From Blastobasis lacticolella (lineage: Eukaryota > Arthropoda > Insecta > Lepidoptera > Blastobasidae), in assembly GCA_905147135.1 (NCBI GenBank), contig LR990049.1, forward strand, positions 19,981,428-20,045,427: a stretch of 64,000 nucleotides of DNA, read 5' to 3'. Shown piece after piece: positions 11,666-22,675 of this stretch. The first letter of the stretch is position 1; each line of letters opens with the position of its first letter. The notes beneath the pieces are model-generated. The model searched no databases and was not told where the DNA came from. It saw only the letters and a program-made list of their open reading frames with translations. Made by a program: the position numbers and the translations under genes.

Positions 11666-11956
11666 TTAATGCCCCGACTGTGCTCTTGCGCACGAGTGCC
11701 AGGTGCACGATTTGGCAAATCAGATAATTAGAGTGGAGCGACTGCCATCTGACTTCCGTGACCCTGCTACCAAGGCAACCTTAGTAGTAGGGTCATGTCA
11801 TGCAGGCGATGTTTTCCCTTATCGTAAGAGCATTGGTTAGCATTCAACTAATGTAAATAAGTCAGAGTCATTGATACATGGCCACAGTGGGATTCAAACC
11901 CGGTACCTCTCGCTAATGAGTCGCATACTATGTACCACTAGCCATGCCCGAGGTCT
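11666..11956 (-). mobile_element. SINE A, nearly complete
   Basis: In minus orientation it runs from a tRNA-like head (B box read from GGGATTCAAACC at 11889-11900) through the TTAGTTGAATGCTAACCAAT block. It continues through the GTCAGATGGCAGTCGCTCC-type block to the GCGCAAGAGCACAGTC end. There are small internal deletions relative to 32921-33248. Confidence 0.8.
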
Positions 11957-12310
11957 ACTCGAAAACTACTTCCGCACCACCCATGGAGTAAAAAGACCAA
12001 CCAACGCAGACCACCACGGAGAGGCAACTTTTTGTAACGATAATTACAACTAAGTAGGTACTTAAAGGTGAACCGCCTACCCACAATCACGGTATACTAA
12101 CGTCGGCTGGACAGCTTAATTAAACTACCCTCAACTCCGAACTAATTTCGAAACTAAACAACTCTCCGGCCGATACTTGCCGTACAAACAAACCAGCGAA
12201 ATAAATTAATTTACTTTGAGTGTAGCGTGTTTTGATTTTACCGGTAGAAGTGTGCCTGGATAGGTAGCAAAGCATCCCTTTAACTTTTTTCATGTTATAC
12301 GGTGGTGGTT

Positions 12311-12562
12311 TACCTTGTGATGTCCGGCAGAGTAGAATAGCACCCACCCTTACACTCGTGGGCGTCGTACAAGGCGACTAATGTTTTCGAGGCAAATATT
12401 TAGTCTTCATAGACTGGAAAATGGGAAGAAGCGTTTTTCATTGTTATGTTTATAACATTGCGATCTCCAACCCACCAGCCAAACGTGGAGATCAAGGCAA
12501 AAACCTCCCCTTTCGTGGAAGAGGTTCTAAATCCTGCAGTGATATGAGCTGCGATGATAATG
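12311..12562 (+). repeat. Family D repeat, long copy
   Basis: Shows the 5' part, ATGTCCGGCAGAGTAGAATA then GTCGTACAAGGCGACTAATG, joined to the 3' part with GCGATCTCCAACCCACCAGC and CCTCCCCTTTCGTGG. It is the best guide to the intact family D unit of about 250 bases. The ORF across it is not a gene. Confidence 0.75.
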
Positions 12563-12573
12563 ATACGGCAGAC

Positions 12574-12735
12574 AAACAGGCAAGCGGGCCTCCTGATGGA
12601 AAGTGGTCACTGCCCCCTATGGACATCAGCAACACCAGGGGAGTTACCTATGCATTGCCCGCCTCTGAAGAGACCTCTAATATACCTCTTGAACGAAACA
12701 ATGTCATAGTCCAAAGGAAACACTGGCTGTTTCTC
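12574..12735 (-). pseudogene. LINE RT C-terminal end
   Basis: The minus strand encodes a FPLDYDIVSFKRYIRGLFRG block followed by IGNSPGVADVHRG and a stop, matching the C-terminus at 27710-28135. The 3' UTR runs to about 12560 and abuts the family D repeat. Upstream codons are unrelated. A GACATA-rich stretch follows at 12815-12845. Confidence 0.75.
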
Positions 12736-12809
12736 CCACCAAGCAAGAATGTTTGCATTGTTGTGTTCCGGTTTGAAGGATAAGGTAGCCAGTGATATAG
12801 TTATAGGCA

Positions 12810-13922
12810 TAGGGCATTTAGACATAGACATAGACATAATTTATTTTGACATCACAATACTCATAATACAAAAGTCATTGAGCAAGTTACATTGGTATAT
12901 CTAAATTTAACATAAGTATATATATTTAAAACCTATTCAAATAAAGCGATTCGAATATGGAGTAATACGATGTCAAAAAGGGCCCGGACTCAGCATTAGC
13001 TGCAACAGAATGATATCATTTAAGTCCTTACAGTGACAACGCACCTGCGGTTTGTAGCTGTCATGGGCGACAGTTATTGCTTACCATCAGGTGGGCTATC
13101 TGCTGATTTGTTATTAAGTACACTCTATGAGCCTAGGTAAAAATTTCAAGTTTCCATGAAGGTTGAAAGCTTTGAGGCCGTTATGGACAAACTTCGGATT
13201 AAAAGCTCGCGGGTATTATTACGGGCAGCGATATTATCGAGAAATTATGGGCTCCAACTATGCCGAGTAGGGTGACAACGTAGTTGGAGACGGCTGGGAT
13301 AAATGTTGGCAAATTAAAGGACAAAACAAAGTTTAATGTTTCAATGTCAACTTGATAAGGCGATCTGAAAACCAGCTTAAGATATTGTTAAGAGGCAAAT
13401 ACTCGAATCAATTCGATTAACGTCGAATCGGTGTAGACATAGTTCGGGCATCAAATTTGCAAAACTGACTAGTTTGTAAAAATATAATCGCTAGGTATTC
13501 TTGAACCACATGCTTTATTTTTGTAAGAACGGTATATGAATACATAAAATATAGAACGTTTAACAAATAAACGCGTTATTATTTTCATTTTCTTGTTACA
13601 TAGCTCATATTTAATCAAAGCTGCATAGTTGATAAAGCCGTGAAAAATAGTGACGTTGTAATCCATTCAGGTATGTCAGAATGGTCACCCTACTACCCGA
13701 AACTATACCCAACTATTGTCAATATGAAAGGCGTAGTTGGCCAATATATTATTCGCTAAATAATGGTCTGCTATTATTCAATAATTACTTTGTTTAAATT
13801 TATTACTCAACAAGAATAGCAAGTAGGTACTTAGTTATTATTTAAATAACTCAAAAAGAGAATGGTAATAACTTTTAGTATTTAGGAATAGAACATTATT
13901 ATTATTAGATGTTTTAGTTATC
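12810..13922. other. Gene-free interval with a LINE tail
   Basis: 13020-13120 contains TGGGCGACAGTTATTGC and TTACCATCAGGTGGGCTATC, a LINE 3' UTR fragment on the + strand. The rest is AT-rich with no supportable gene. Confidence 0.5.
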
Positions 13923-16585
13923 ATCATCATCGTCTCGGCGTCATGTTCCGGTTGCGCTCCCATTCGGCACGTGAGGGCCCGGGGTCCGCCTTCCTTCTCT
14001 TCCTAGCCCACTTTGCTCGGTCTTCGGCATCCTTAATGGTGAGCTTATTGGCACGCATGTCATTCTTGAGGACATCAAGCCATCGCTACTTGGGCCGACC
14101 TCTCCTTCCCGTGCCTGGCGGGGGTGCCATGGCCAGACATTTGTTCCCCACGTATTTTGCCGGTCTGCGCAAGACGTGGCCATACCATCGAAGGCGGCAC
14201 TCTTGCAGCTTATCTGCGATGTCAGGGACGCCAAGGCTATCTCGCATGTGGGCGTTTCGAACGCGATCCTCTCATGAAACTCCACACTTCCACCGCAGAA
14301 TCTTCATTTCCGTGACGCGCAGCTCCTGCTTGTGTCGATTTAGTAGGGGCCAAGTCTTGCTGCCGTATAGTTTCAGCTTTATCGGCATTATAGGGTCACA
14401 AATGTCACCTGTCACCTCCCGCCATTTGGTCCAAGCTGCGGATATTCGGGCTTTGACGTCGCTGTCGATGTCGCCGGTTGAGCTAAGTACAGATCCCAGG
14501 TACCTGGCCTGATCTGTGCGCTTGACTTCATCTTCGCCTATGCGCACGGGTAGGGGATCTGCACTGTTGCAGGCCATTTACTCTGTCTGCGCCATATTAA
14601 TCTTCAGACCGCTGTTCTCAAGTGACTTCTTCCACTTATTTACACGTTGGACTAATCGCCCCTTGTCCAAGTCTATCAGCGCGATAACGTCAGCATACAT
14701 GAGAAGCCACGGAGGCACCTCATGGTAGTCTCGGATGCTGTCTGACAGTACGTCTAATATCACGTTCAATAGAAGTGGCGGTACATGTCTCGGATAATGT
14801 CAATATAGGCCTCGGGCAACAGCTTGGATCGCAATGCACACCAGATCATCTCCCGAGGGACACAGTCAAAGGCCTTCTGCATGTCCAGAAACAGAAAATG
14901 CAGTGGTGTGTACTTTGATCTGTATCCCTCCATGAGAGTTCTCAGGGCAAATACGGGGTCCGTGGTACCACAACCCGGCTTAAACTCATAGTGACATTCC
15001 GAGATTGTACACTCTCGTCGGATCCGCGCATCAACAATGCGTTAGAAGAGCTTCATGGCGTGAGACATCACCCTTATACAGCGGTAGTTAGTGCACTCCT
15101 GCACCGAGCCCTTGCCCTTGTAGACTGGAGTAATTATACTCAGCCTCCATTGGTTGGGTATCTTATTGATAAGGAGATACTCACACCACGAGAGCCCATC
15201 GATTTCCACGCCTCAATAGGGACTCCATCGGGTCTGACAGCTTTCCGGTTTTTCATGCGGCGAAGGGCAGTTTTTATTTCTTCAGGCATTATCGGTGGCA
15301 CAAGTCCTTGATTCCGAAAGAGGTTCAGTGGCTGCACCTCTTTGTGCTGCTTGTTGAGTAGTTCGTGGAAGTACGAGCGGCATCTTTTTTTATTTATTTT
15401 TTATTACTTTTCTAGCCAGGCATCTCTCGCATAACAGATTACCGCGAGGGTCATTAACACAGAGGCACGTGGAGATGTCCTGTGCCGCTTTAACCCTCGA
15501 TTGTGCCAACTTGTAAATGAGCTTTTGCCCATCAGACGATTCCAACTTATCGTACAAAGTACGTAAGTGGTCTCGTCTGGCTCTGGCTACTGCTCGTTTG
15601 GTGGCACGTTTGGCATCCCTGTAAGGTCTCCCTCTGGACTGTTTCGTTTCACCACCAGGTCTCCTTGTCGAGCCTGTGACCGCCCCTAGACACCCCCAGT
15701 ACCGTCCTTGCCGCCCCTGCGACAGCTGCCTGAGTTCTGTCCCAGAGTTGTTGAAAGGGTTCACCGTCTGTTGCAACACTCAGGTCGCTGACAACAGCGG
15801 TGAACTCATGGGACTTGGTTCCTTCAAGCAGCCACCACCGGGTTTGGCGTCGGCACTGCTCCCGGTATTTGCCTCGGGGCTTAACGCGCAAGTCTATCAC
15901 AAGGACCCGGTGTTGGGCAGTGAGACTCTCTCCGGGAATTACTTTACAGGTGGCGACTTTGCCAATATTGTCTCTCCGAGTGAGAAAGTAGTCGATCTGT
16001 AGGTGATCAGATGCTCGGCTTTCTTTTGGAAAAACGTGTTAACAGCGGCCAGATCGGCAGCCATACACGTCCGGCAAATTTCTTCCTCTTCGGCGTTACG
16101 TGTCCCAAAACCAAAACCGCCGTGAACACAGCCAAACTCCTCACACTTCTCACCCACGTGACCGTTTAGATCACCACCCACAACAATACCTTGTGACAAC
16201 GGAATGTTTCGCAGTACTTTCCCGATTTGCTCCCAGAACAGCGCCTTATCCGCGTCGCTGCAACCGACCTATGGAGCTTAGGCGCTTATCAAATTGGTCA
16301 CGACCCCTTCGATAAGCACTCCCACAACCATAAGGCGGTCGCTTACACGCTTTACATCCAAGACGCCGTCTCGAAACTCTTCAGAGAGCATTCCTATTGC
16401 GTTGTCCCCACTCGCAGATCCCGTGTACCAGCTTGTAGCCGTTCCCGATGTTGCGGGACCTGTTGCCTCTCCAACAGATTTCCTGCACGAACGCCACTGC
16501 CACCCTCCGCCTTCCGAGTACATCGGCCAGCTCACTCGCTCACAAGTTTTAACGGGGTGACGACATGGGCTAGCTATACTCAATT
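13923..16585 (-). pseudogene. Near full-length degenerate RTE-like retrotransposon
   Basis: Read on the minus strand. An AP-type endonuclease spans about 16550-15940 (ELADVLGRRRVAVAFVQEIC, later VVGGDLNGHVGEKCEEFGC). A linker spans 15900-15400 (RDAKRATKRAVARARRDHL). RT spans about 15350-14580 (EEIKTALRRMKNRKAVRPDG; catalytic motif YADV instead of YADD). The thumb/C-terminal region spans 14577-13941 (ARYLGSVLSSTGDIDSDVKA). The 3' end is an ATGATGATGA-type tail at 13920-13935, characteristic of RTE. Frameshifts and stops break it throughout, for example a stop just before the MACNS block near 14578 and a T-rich insertion near 15376-15414. The endonuclease N-terminus is incomplete. Confidence 0.9.
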
Positions 16586-17312
16586 TACGATGGGACTTGA
16601 GTGATATTTCCTCCTTTCTGAGTCATAGAACAAATTTGATATAAAAGTTGAGTACAGCGTCATCTATTTACAAGAAAATAAACTTTGTTTTTTCTATAAC
16701 TGTCAAATTGAGAAAATCTCATTGTCACCATGATTTTGTTGGCCAGCACTTACAATTTTGATAGTATTTGTATGGGTCTAGAACCTTTTGGTGAGGAAGG
16801 TCATTTCTTGAAAAGTCAGTTCACCCTTTCCTTTTAGAATTGTCTCCATTCTACAGTACAAACGTATTTTGTTGGCGCAAATCCAATCATGTGCGAATTT
16901 TCAAGGCGAACAAAGGGGTCCATCAGAACTCCTCGCTAGGTGAATAAATGTGACGATTCAAAGCTTCTAACATCTGAACGCGCGACACTAAAGTAAATAG
17001 CATCTTTCCACGCCCCATTGCACTCGCGGCAAACACATTACGATCGTGTTCAGTGAGCAGGACAGATTATACAGTATTCCGAAAGAGTGAGAGAGGCAGG
17101 CGACGGTAAAAACAAAGGCTAACGCAGATTTGCTTGAGTGTTCGATTTTTGTGCCCTAGTATGTGTGTTTAGGTAGGAAACTTTTACGTGTGCCTAATGT
17201 AGTTCAGTTTGTCTTTGCTAGGGTTCTTGTTGATGTTGTTTAGATCCGAAGTAGTTTAGTGCTATTTTCATGATGATGGGGTTCTGTCTGAAGCTGTGTA
17301 CTAACAACATTC
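16586..17312. other. No recognisable gene
   Basis: No ORF longer than about 60 codons and no repeat that I can match within the window. Confidence 0.45.
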
Positions 17313-17750
17313 GACGACCTGAGTGGTTCAGTTGGTACCTCTGCCACGCAGACGTCGCGGGTCCGATTCCTGGCCGAGCAGACATTGTAACAATGAATTT
17401 TAATTACTTTTACGGGTCTGGGTGAAATTCAAAATTTATTTATTGATTAGGACATTAAATATCTCTTTCAATCGTCAAAAAGGAGGGGGGTAGGAAAGTA
17501 GGAAGGAAGCACATAGTGACACGCTGGCCGCCCCATGACAGCAGCAAACTTACCCCACGCCAGTCACGACCGGACCGTGCCCGGCAATGCCAGGCAATGC
17601 CAGGTGTAGTATGTATAATAAGTATGTTCTTAAAAAAGTATATTAAAAGTATATCAGTTATCTAACACCCATAACACAAGCTTTGCTTACTTTGGGGCTA
17701 GATGGCGCTGTCAGAAATTGTTCAAGCATATTTATTTTATTTATTTATTA
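17313..17750 (+). mobile_element. tRNA-derived SINE B, copy 2, interrupted
   Basis: The head GACCTGAGTGGTTCAGTT is at 17317 with a decayed B box (GGTCCGATTCC). The 3' domain with ATAACACAAGCTTTGC and GGGGCTAGATGGCGCTGT lies at about 17665-17715. Between them, roughly 17424-17604 has no counterpart in copy 1 and looks like an insertion. Its right end carries GGCAATGCCAGGCAATGCC, a short tandem repeat. Confidence 0.75.
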
Positions 17751-19829
17751 TACCTATGTTCAGATACGTTGCACAATAGTTGAGGGCGATCGGCACTAAG
17801 CGTCCGTGAAAATGAGAAAATTGAACAACCATAGAGCCGTATTGAACTCAGTGCGTCAGCAAAGAGCCGCTGGCAGAATCGACGGCATAGTAATGTTAGA
17901 TACTTTACTCGGGAAAGTTTTGTATTTGTAAAAGATCGACTCCAAATTTATAGAAAAATAACAATAAATAGTTCCGGTTACTATACGGTGCTTTACTAGA
18001 GCTAGTGTCATAAATTTCAAATCGCAAAACTAATTTTTTTAGAAATATATACCTTATTTTGCATTTTTTATTCTTATCAAACAACTAAGCTTCTATTTTT
18101 ATAGGTTTTGCATTAAATAAATATAGTGTTTTAGCACTACAAAAAGAAACAAAAATTTTTTTTAAATAATCACAATGCAATTACGACACTTCGCTAAAAA
18201 CAAGGCCACTGACTAACAGACCCTGTGACAACAACCCCAGTCGACAGTTCCACAACGTAAGCAGACTTCTCATGTTGGACCAAACTTTTGGCAGAACTTT
18301 TGCCAGGACTGAGCGAGACTTTTGATCGACCCTCTACATTCTTGCCTAGTAGGGATGTGGTAGTTATCTAAAAGCATCGACGTGATGTCGATACATAAAC
18401 ATTTTACATCGCATCACATGCTACATCTTCGACCTCATCGTCGCTTTCCATCAGGTGAGTTGAGGTCAAATGCAAGCCTATTGACACTAAAAAAAAACCC
18501 TTATATTATTTAGCAGAGTTGTATATTACAGTACATTTTGGACCATTGTGTTTGACTGGAACTAATCGATTTGGACTGTCATTCGACATCGTACAAGGTT
18601 TCCGGGGTTCATAGCAAGTGATGGACAACTTGTCTATGGCAAATAAAAGAGCCAACAAGCACGAGACTCCACGAATATAGGCCAACTCCCCCTACATTCT
18701 CGTATTGGCCATATCTCTTGGGAGTATCGGCCAACATGTGGAGCCTCCTATCTTTGACCCGGTGGTCAAAACAACGGAATTTATTAATTAAATTAAGTAG
18801 GGACTGGAAGAGATTTTACTGAACTTACTGATAGTTAAACTGATAAAAATAATAACACCGAAAAGTAAGTATGATTTGGCCATGAAAAGGCCAAAGGATA
18901 CATATGAATGCCAAATCAAAAGCCAACGCAATTTGTTTTGTAAAACAATTTTGTATTAGGAATTTATTAAAAGAAATAGAAAATGGAAACAAAACTACGA
19001 AGATGAGAATTAAAAAGAGGATGACATACATAACAACGCAGGCATCGTATTGCTACGCTACAACTTTAGATATATAGTTCTGTCCGAGTTATTTATAATC
19101 CGTCAATTATAAATAGTCGTGAAAATTTAATTTCGGATTCAGTATGTTTACGATTTCACTGTACAGTGTACGAATACACATCGGCCAACTTCGGATCCGT
19201 ACTTAATACCACCGACTTCTAGACAAATTTTGTAGGTACATCTCCCCAATATGCCACCCTCCCAACTAGGATGGAGGACTTCACCGCCCTCACTCTCCGA
19301 GCAAATTGACACATGAGATTTCCGACAGATAGTTCGGTTCTAGAACTCGGAGATGTGTTAAGTGCTTGCGCGGGACTGTACTTGAATTATTCATGGGGCT
19401 AGCAGGAGCTAGCAGCTCGTAGCAGGTTTTACAAGGATTTTTATCACATGTTTTAAGTGGTTATTTGTTGAATTATGTTGTTTTTTTATGAATGTCTAAT
19501 CGTGTCGTAGTTTTAGCCGCCTCATTTTACTTGCGGAATTCGAAATGAAGGGGACCTAAATTAATAATTAAATTTAAATTGTCTTATTTCAAGTACCATA
19601 GACTCATAATATCAATATTAGTTTATTCGTATACATACCTACTAAGATTTCGACATTACAATTTGGCTTTTAGATAAGTAGTACATTTATACATTATATA
19701 AGTAGTTCATTAGTACCGTATTAAACTAAAAGAAGCTAGTCGGTCGACGTAAGATCGCATACCATAAAATAAAATCAAATTGAATCATTCAATGAATTTA
19801 TGCTATTCGAAAGTAAGAGTTACTTTCGG
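17751..19829. other. Gene-free interval; holds repeat F copy and a LINE tail
   Basis: 18041-18300 resembles 50530-50760 (shared TTAGCACTACAAAAAGA-type and CAACCCC..CAGT..CCACAAC blocks), defining repeat F. 18417-18485 is a LINE 3' UTR piece (CATCGTCGCTTTCCATCAGG) like that at 20220-20275. Nothing else is supportable. Confidence 0.5.
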
Positions 19830-20280
19830 AGTATACCTCTTTTACGCGGTTTCCTAGAGCCCCTAGTTGTCAACTTCTATGTTGCTTGTCGAGTCCCGTT
19901 TCCTGGGTCTGGAATACCGTCGTAAAGTAGCTGGCTTGTCGGTCTTCTATCGAAGTCACTTCGGTAAGTGCACCCAGGAGCTCCGCAACCTTGTTCCATC
20001 GTGCCCTTTTCATTGTCAAATTACGAGGGGGTAAAAAGATCATCATCCATGTATGGTAGATGACCCACCATCTCGTACTCAGTGTTTTGTATCGTCATTT
20101 CTTATGCGCGCTGCAAAGGCCTGAAACTTTCTGCCTGAGTCGCTGTTCCCCGATAAGTATAACCTTGGGGTCTTAAATTCAAAAGTGAATAGGTATTTTC
20201 TAAGCACGAAGCAATCTATGATCTCGTCGTCGCTTTCCATCAAGTAAGTTGAGGTTAAATGCAAGCCTATTTATTGATAG
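19830..20280 (+). pseudogene. LINE RT C-terminal region (YNLGV subfamily)
   Basis: The + strand encodes LEYRRKVAGLSVFYRSHFGK then TQELRNLVPSCPFH. After a decayed stretch come MRAAKA-stop-NFLPESLF and DKYNLGVLNSKVNRYF, followed by the 3' UTR block CGTCGTCGCTTTCCATCAAG. It corresponds to the last ~130 codons of a LINE polyprotein. Related tails are at 21893-22068, 30440-30735 and 35225-35375. It contains stops. Confidence 0.8.
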
Positions 20281-20784
20281 CAAAATGTTCTATGAAGGAA
20301 TACTCTATTTATGGTGACTTAAAAGTAGATCAGGACCACGCATTGATAAAACTCTGCGTTACTTTCGTATTTAAAATAACGAGTTCAACACCTGAAATTC
20401 ACCATTTCAGAGCCGAATATTACAATTTATATAGTGAATATCGACTAGAGCCCGTGAAGGCAAACTAGTAGCGTTGAATGTCTACCCAATTTATTACGGC
20501 GGCCGATGGTAGCAAGCTGATATTGGAGTGGCAATCGTTTCTGTCTTTGTCTCAGTCCTACAGCCTTTTCCAGTAGCAGATATGGTTTCAGTGGGAAGAG
20601 TAAAAAGTCTCTATTGCGACATGTATGTGCGAATCAACATGTATGTAGAAGTTATAGACGGACACTAGTGACCGGAGAGCTGACTCGTTCATCCAACAGA
20701 GGATAAGCTTTGCCAATCAACGAGGTAACGCATCCAGCTTTCTGGGCAGCATTCCGAAATTTCAACCGTCTCTGAAATTTTATT

Positions 20785-21010
20785 GTGTACCAGCGACCTT
20801 TTTCTGAGTCACGTACGTTAGTTGAACACTAACCGATGCGCTTACGGTGAGGGAAAACATTGTGATGAAACGTGTAACCATGATAAAATATGTAACCATG
20901 ATCGTCACGTTCCCCTGTTAAGGGTCACGAAGGTCGCTCCTCTGTCACTACCTGATCTGCCAAATCCTGGATCATGGATAAGGCTGTCCACGGGCTGTCA
21001 TTCGCGTTAG
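20785..21010 (+). repeat. SINE A, 5'-truncated
   Basis: Contains TTAGTTGAACACTAACCGAT, GTGAGGGAAAACATTGTGAT and CTGCCAAATCCTGGATCATG. The tRNA-like head is lost and there is a local duplication of the GTAACCATGAT block. Confidence 0.75.
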
Positions 21011-21382
21011 TACAGCCGGAATACTGATGCCAAATATTCCTTGCATAACACTTTATACAATACTTTTACCTCTAAAATCGAATACAGACAAACGCAATTT
21101 CCACCCTTCATACTCTCATAAAGTGTTATCGGGATAACCTGTTAAAGTTCCCCGCACCAGGCCTGGTTCCGTCCCTTCCCTCCCGGACAGGCTTAATCAC
21201 CGGCTCGTCGCTACTATTGCTATTCAATATTCATCCTGACGGTGTCGAGATGAAATATATAATGGCCCGGATTACATTATCCCGGATAGTTCGTTAAGAG
21301 GGCCCCGGGGCTAACATCGGAGCTCGGTTCAATATTTTCAGCGTTTTCTTTGGGTAATCTATGGTTGTTGTACGTGAGAGAT

Positions 21383-21744
21383 CGGCGGCTAGCGGTCCGA
21401 CTCGAAAGCGAGAGGGACCGTGTTCGATACAATTAATTTTTTCTGAGTTATGTACCAATGCCTTTTTCTGAGATATGTATATTAGTGGAACACTAACCGA
21501 TGCTCACACAGTGAAAGAAAATATCGTGATGAAACCTGCACATTCAGTCTGTAACCATGTGTAATCGATTGTAAACCTGAAAATTCAGGAGAATAAATGT
21601 AACCATCATCCAATCTGGTCAGGTTTTAACAGAGTCTTAACAGAGTCACAGTGGTCAAATGACAGTCGTTCTACCACTAATTACCTGATCTATCAGGGTA
21701 GACTCCCGGCCTTTGTGCGCGAGAGCACAATCATGATATTGACT
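21383..21744 (+). mobile_element. SINE A, nearly complete
   Basis: It begins with a degenerate tRNA-like head (GGCTAGCGGTCC ... GTGTTCGATAC) and continues with TATGTACCAATGCCTTTTTC and GTGGAACACTAACCGATGCT. It ends at GTGCGCGAGAGCACAATC. A short internal duplication surrounds the TTTTTCTGAG block. Confidence 0.75.
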
Positions 21745-21773
21745 TTGAGTATCTCCCGCCTTTCCGTAAAGCC

Positions 21774-22182
21774 GTGTGGTGTCCGGCAGAGTAGAATAGC
21801 ACCAACCCCTTACACTCATGGGTGTCGTACAAGGCGACTAATGTTTTCTAGGCAAAATATCAAGAGTCTCCGTAGTCTGAAAAATGGGCAGCAGCACGAA
21901 CCGCTTTGGCTCGACCTTTATATTGCGTACGGCTAAGGAATGGAACGCGTTGCCTGCGAGTGTGTTCCCTGATTAATATAATCTGGAAGACGGGCATGCT
22001 TCATTTTCGGCCGCATCGTCACTTACCAACAGGTGAGATGGCGGTTAAATGCCTGTCTTGTCTACGTAAACACTGTGATATCCAACCCCCCTGCCAAGCG
22101 TGGAGATTATGCCAATAACCTCCCCTTTCGTGGGAGAGGCCTTAAGTCCTGCAGTGGATTGTAACTGGCTGTGATGATGAGG
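21774..22182 (+). repeat. Family D repeat interrupted by a LINE tail
   Basis: The 5' part is at 21774-21892 (GTGTCCGGCAGAGTAGAATA) and the 3' part at about 22069-22182 (CCTCCCCTTTCGTGGGAGAG). The two halves are contiguous in the copy at 12311-12562, so 21893-22068 is an insertion. Confidence 0.75.
21893..22068 (+). pseudogene. LINE RT C-terminal tail inserted in family D repeat
   Basis: Encodes RFGSTFILRTAKEWNALPAS then VFP and, after a stop, YNLEDG. The 3' UTR has GAGATGGCGGTTAAATGCCT. It matches 30440-30735. Heavily 5' truncated. Confidence 0.75.
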
Positions 22183-22587
22183 CTACTGATAGGTATGATG
22201 TGAAATCATCACAATTGCAGTATCAATTCTGATAAAGATTAAAGTTTTAGCCAATCTCGTCCGTAATCGTCCATGGTTGCCCCCGGACTAACAATATGCG
22301 TCTCGGCACACCCGTCGCGCGAAGCCTGTATGCGGTTTAATTACCAGTCCATGGCTGGGTTAGGTCTCAGTGTAAACTACGTTCATTATGCAAATTCAGG
22401 GTAAAGGTTGGGACCTTGCGGCTGTTTATCACCAGTATCGGATCGTGATGTAGGGATTTATTAAAGCAGGCCTTTGTAAGGTAGATTTCGAGAGATTTTT
22501 CCTTAGAAAGAACGTACACTACGTTACAACTTTTACAACTGGTCAGAGTACCTATCTACCCTTAAGATTTCTTTTTTATAGCTAGAC

Positions 22588-22675
22588 TAGTCAGGCATTG
22601 GACCGCCATCTCACCTGGTGGTAAGTGACGATGCGGCCGATGATGGGGCATGTCTGTCTAGCAACAGACGCGCAC
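22588..22675 (-). repeat. LINE 3' UTR fragment
   Basis: Reverse complement of the YNLGV-subfamily 3' end: GGACCGCCATCTCACCTGGT followed by GGTAAGTGACGATGCGGCC. Confidence 0.65.

Noticed and set aside
12421..12783. 120-codon plus-strand ORF
   Set aside because: It crosses a family D repeat and the antisense of a LINE RT tail; the real coding trace is on the minus strand.
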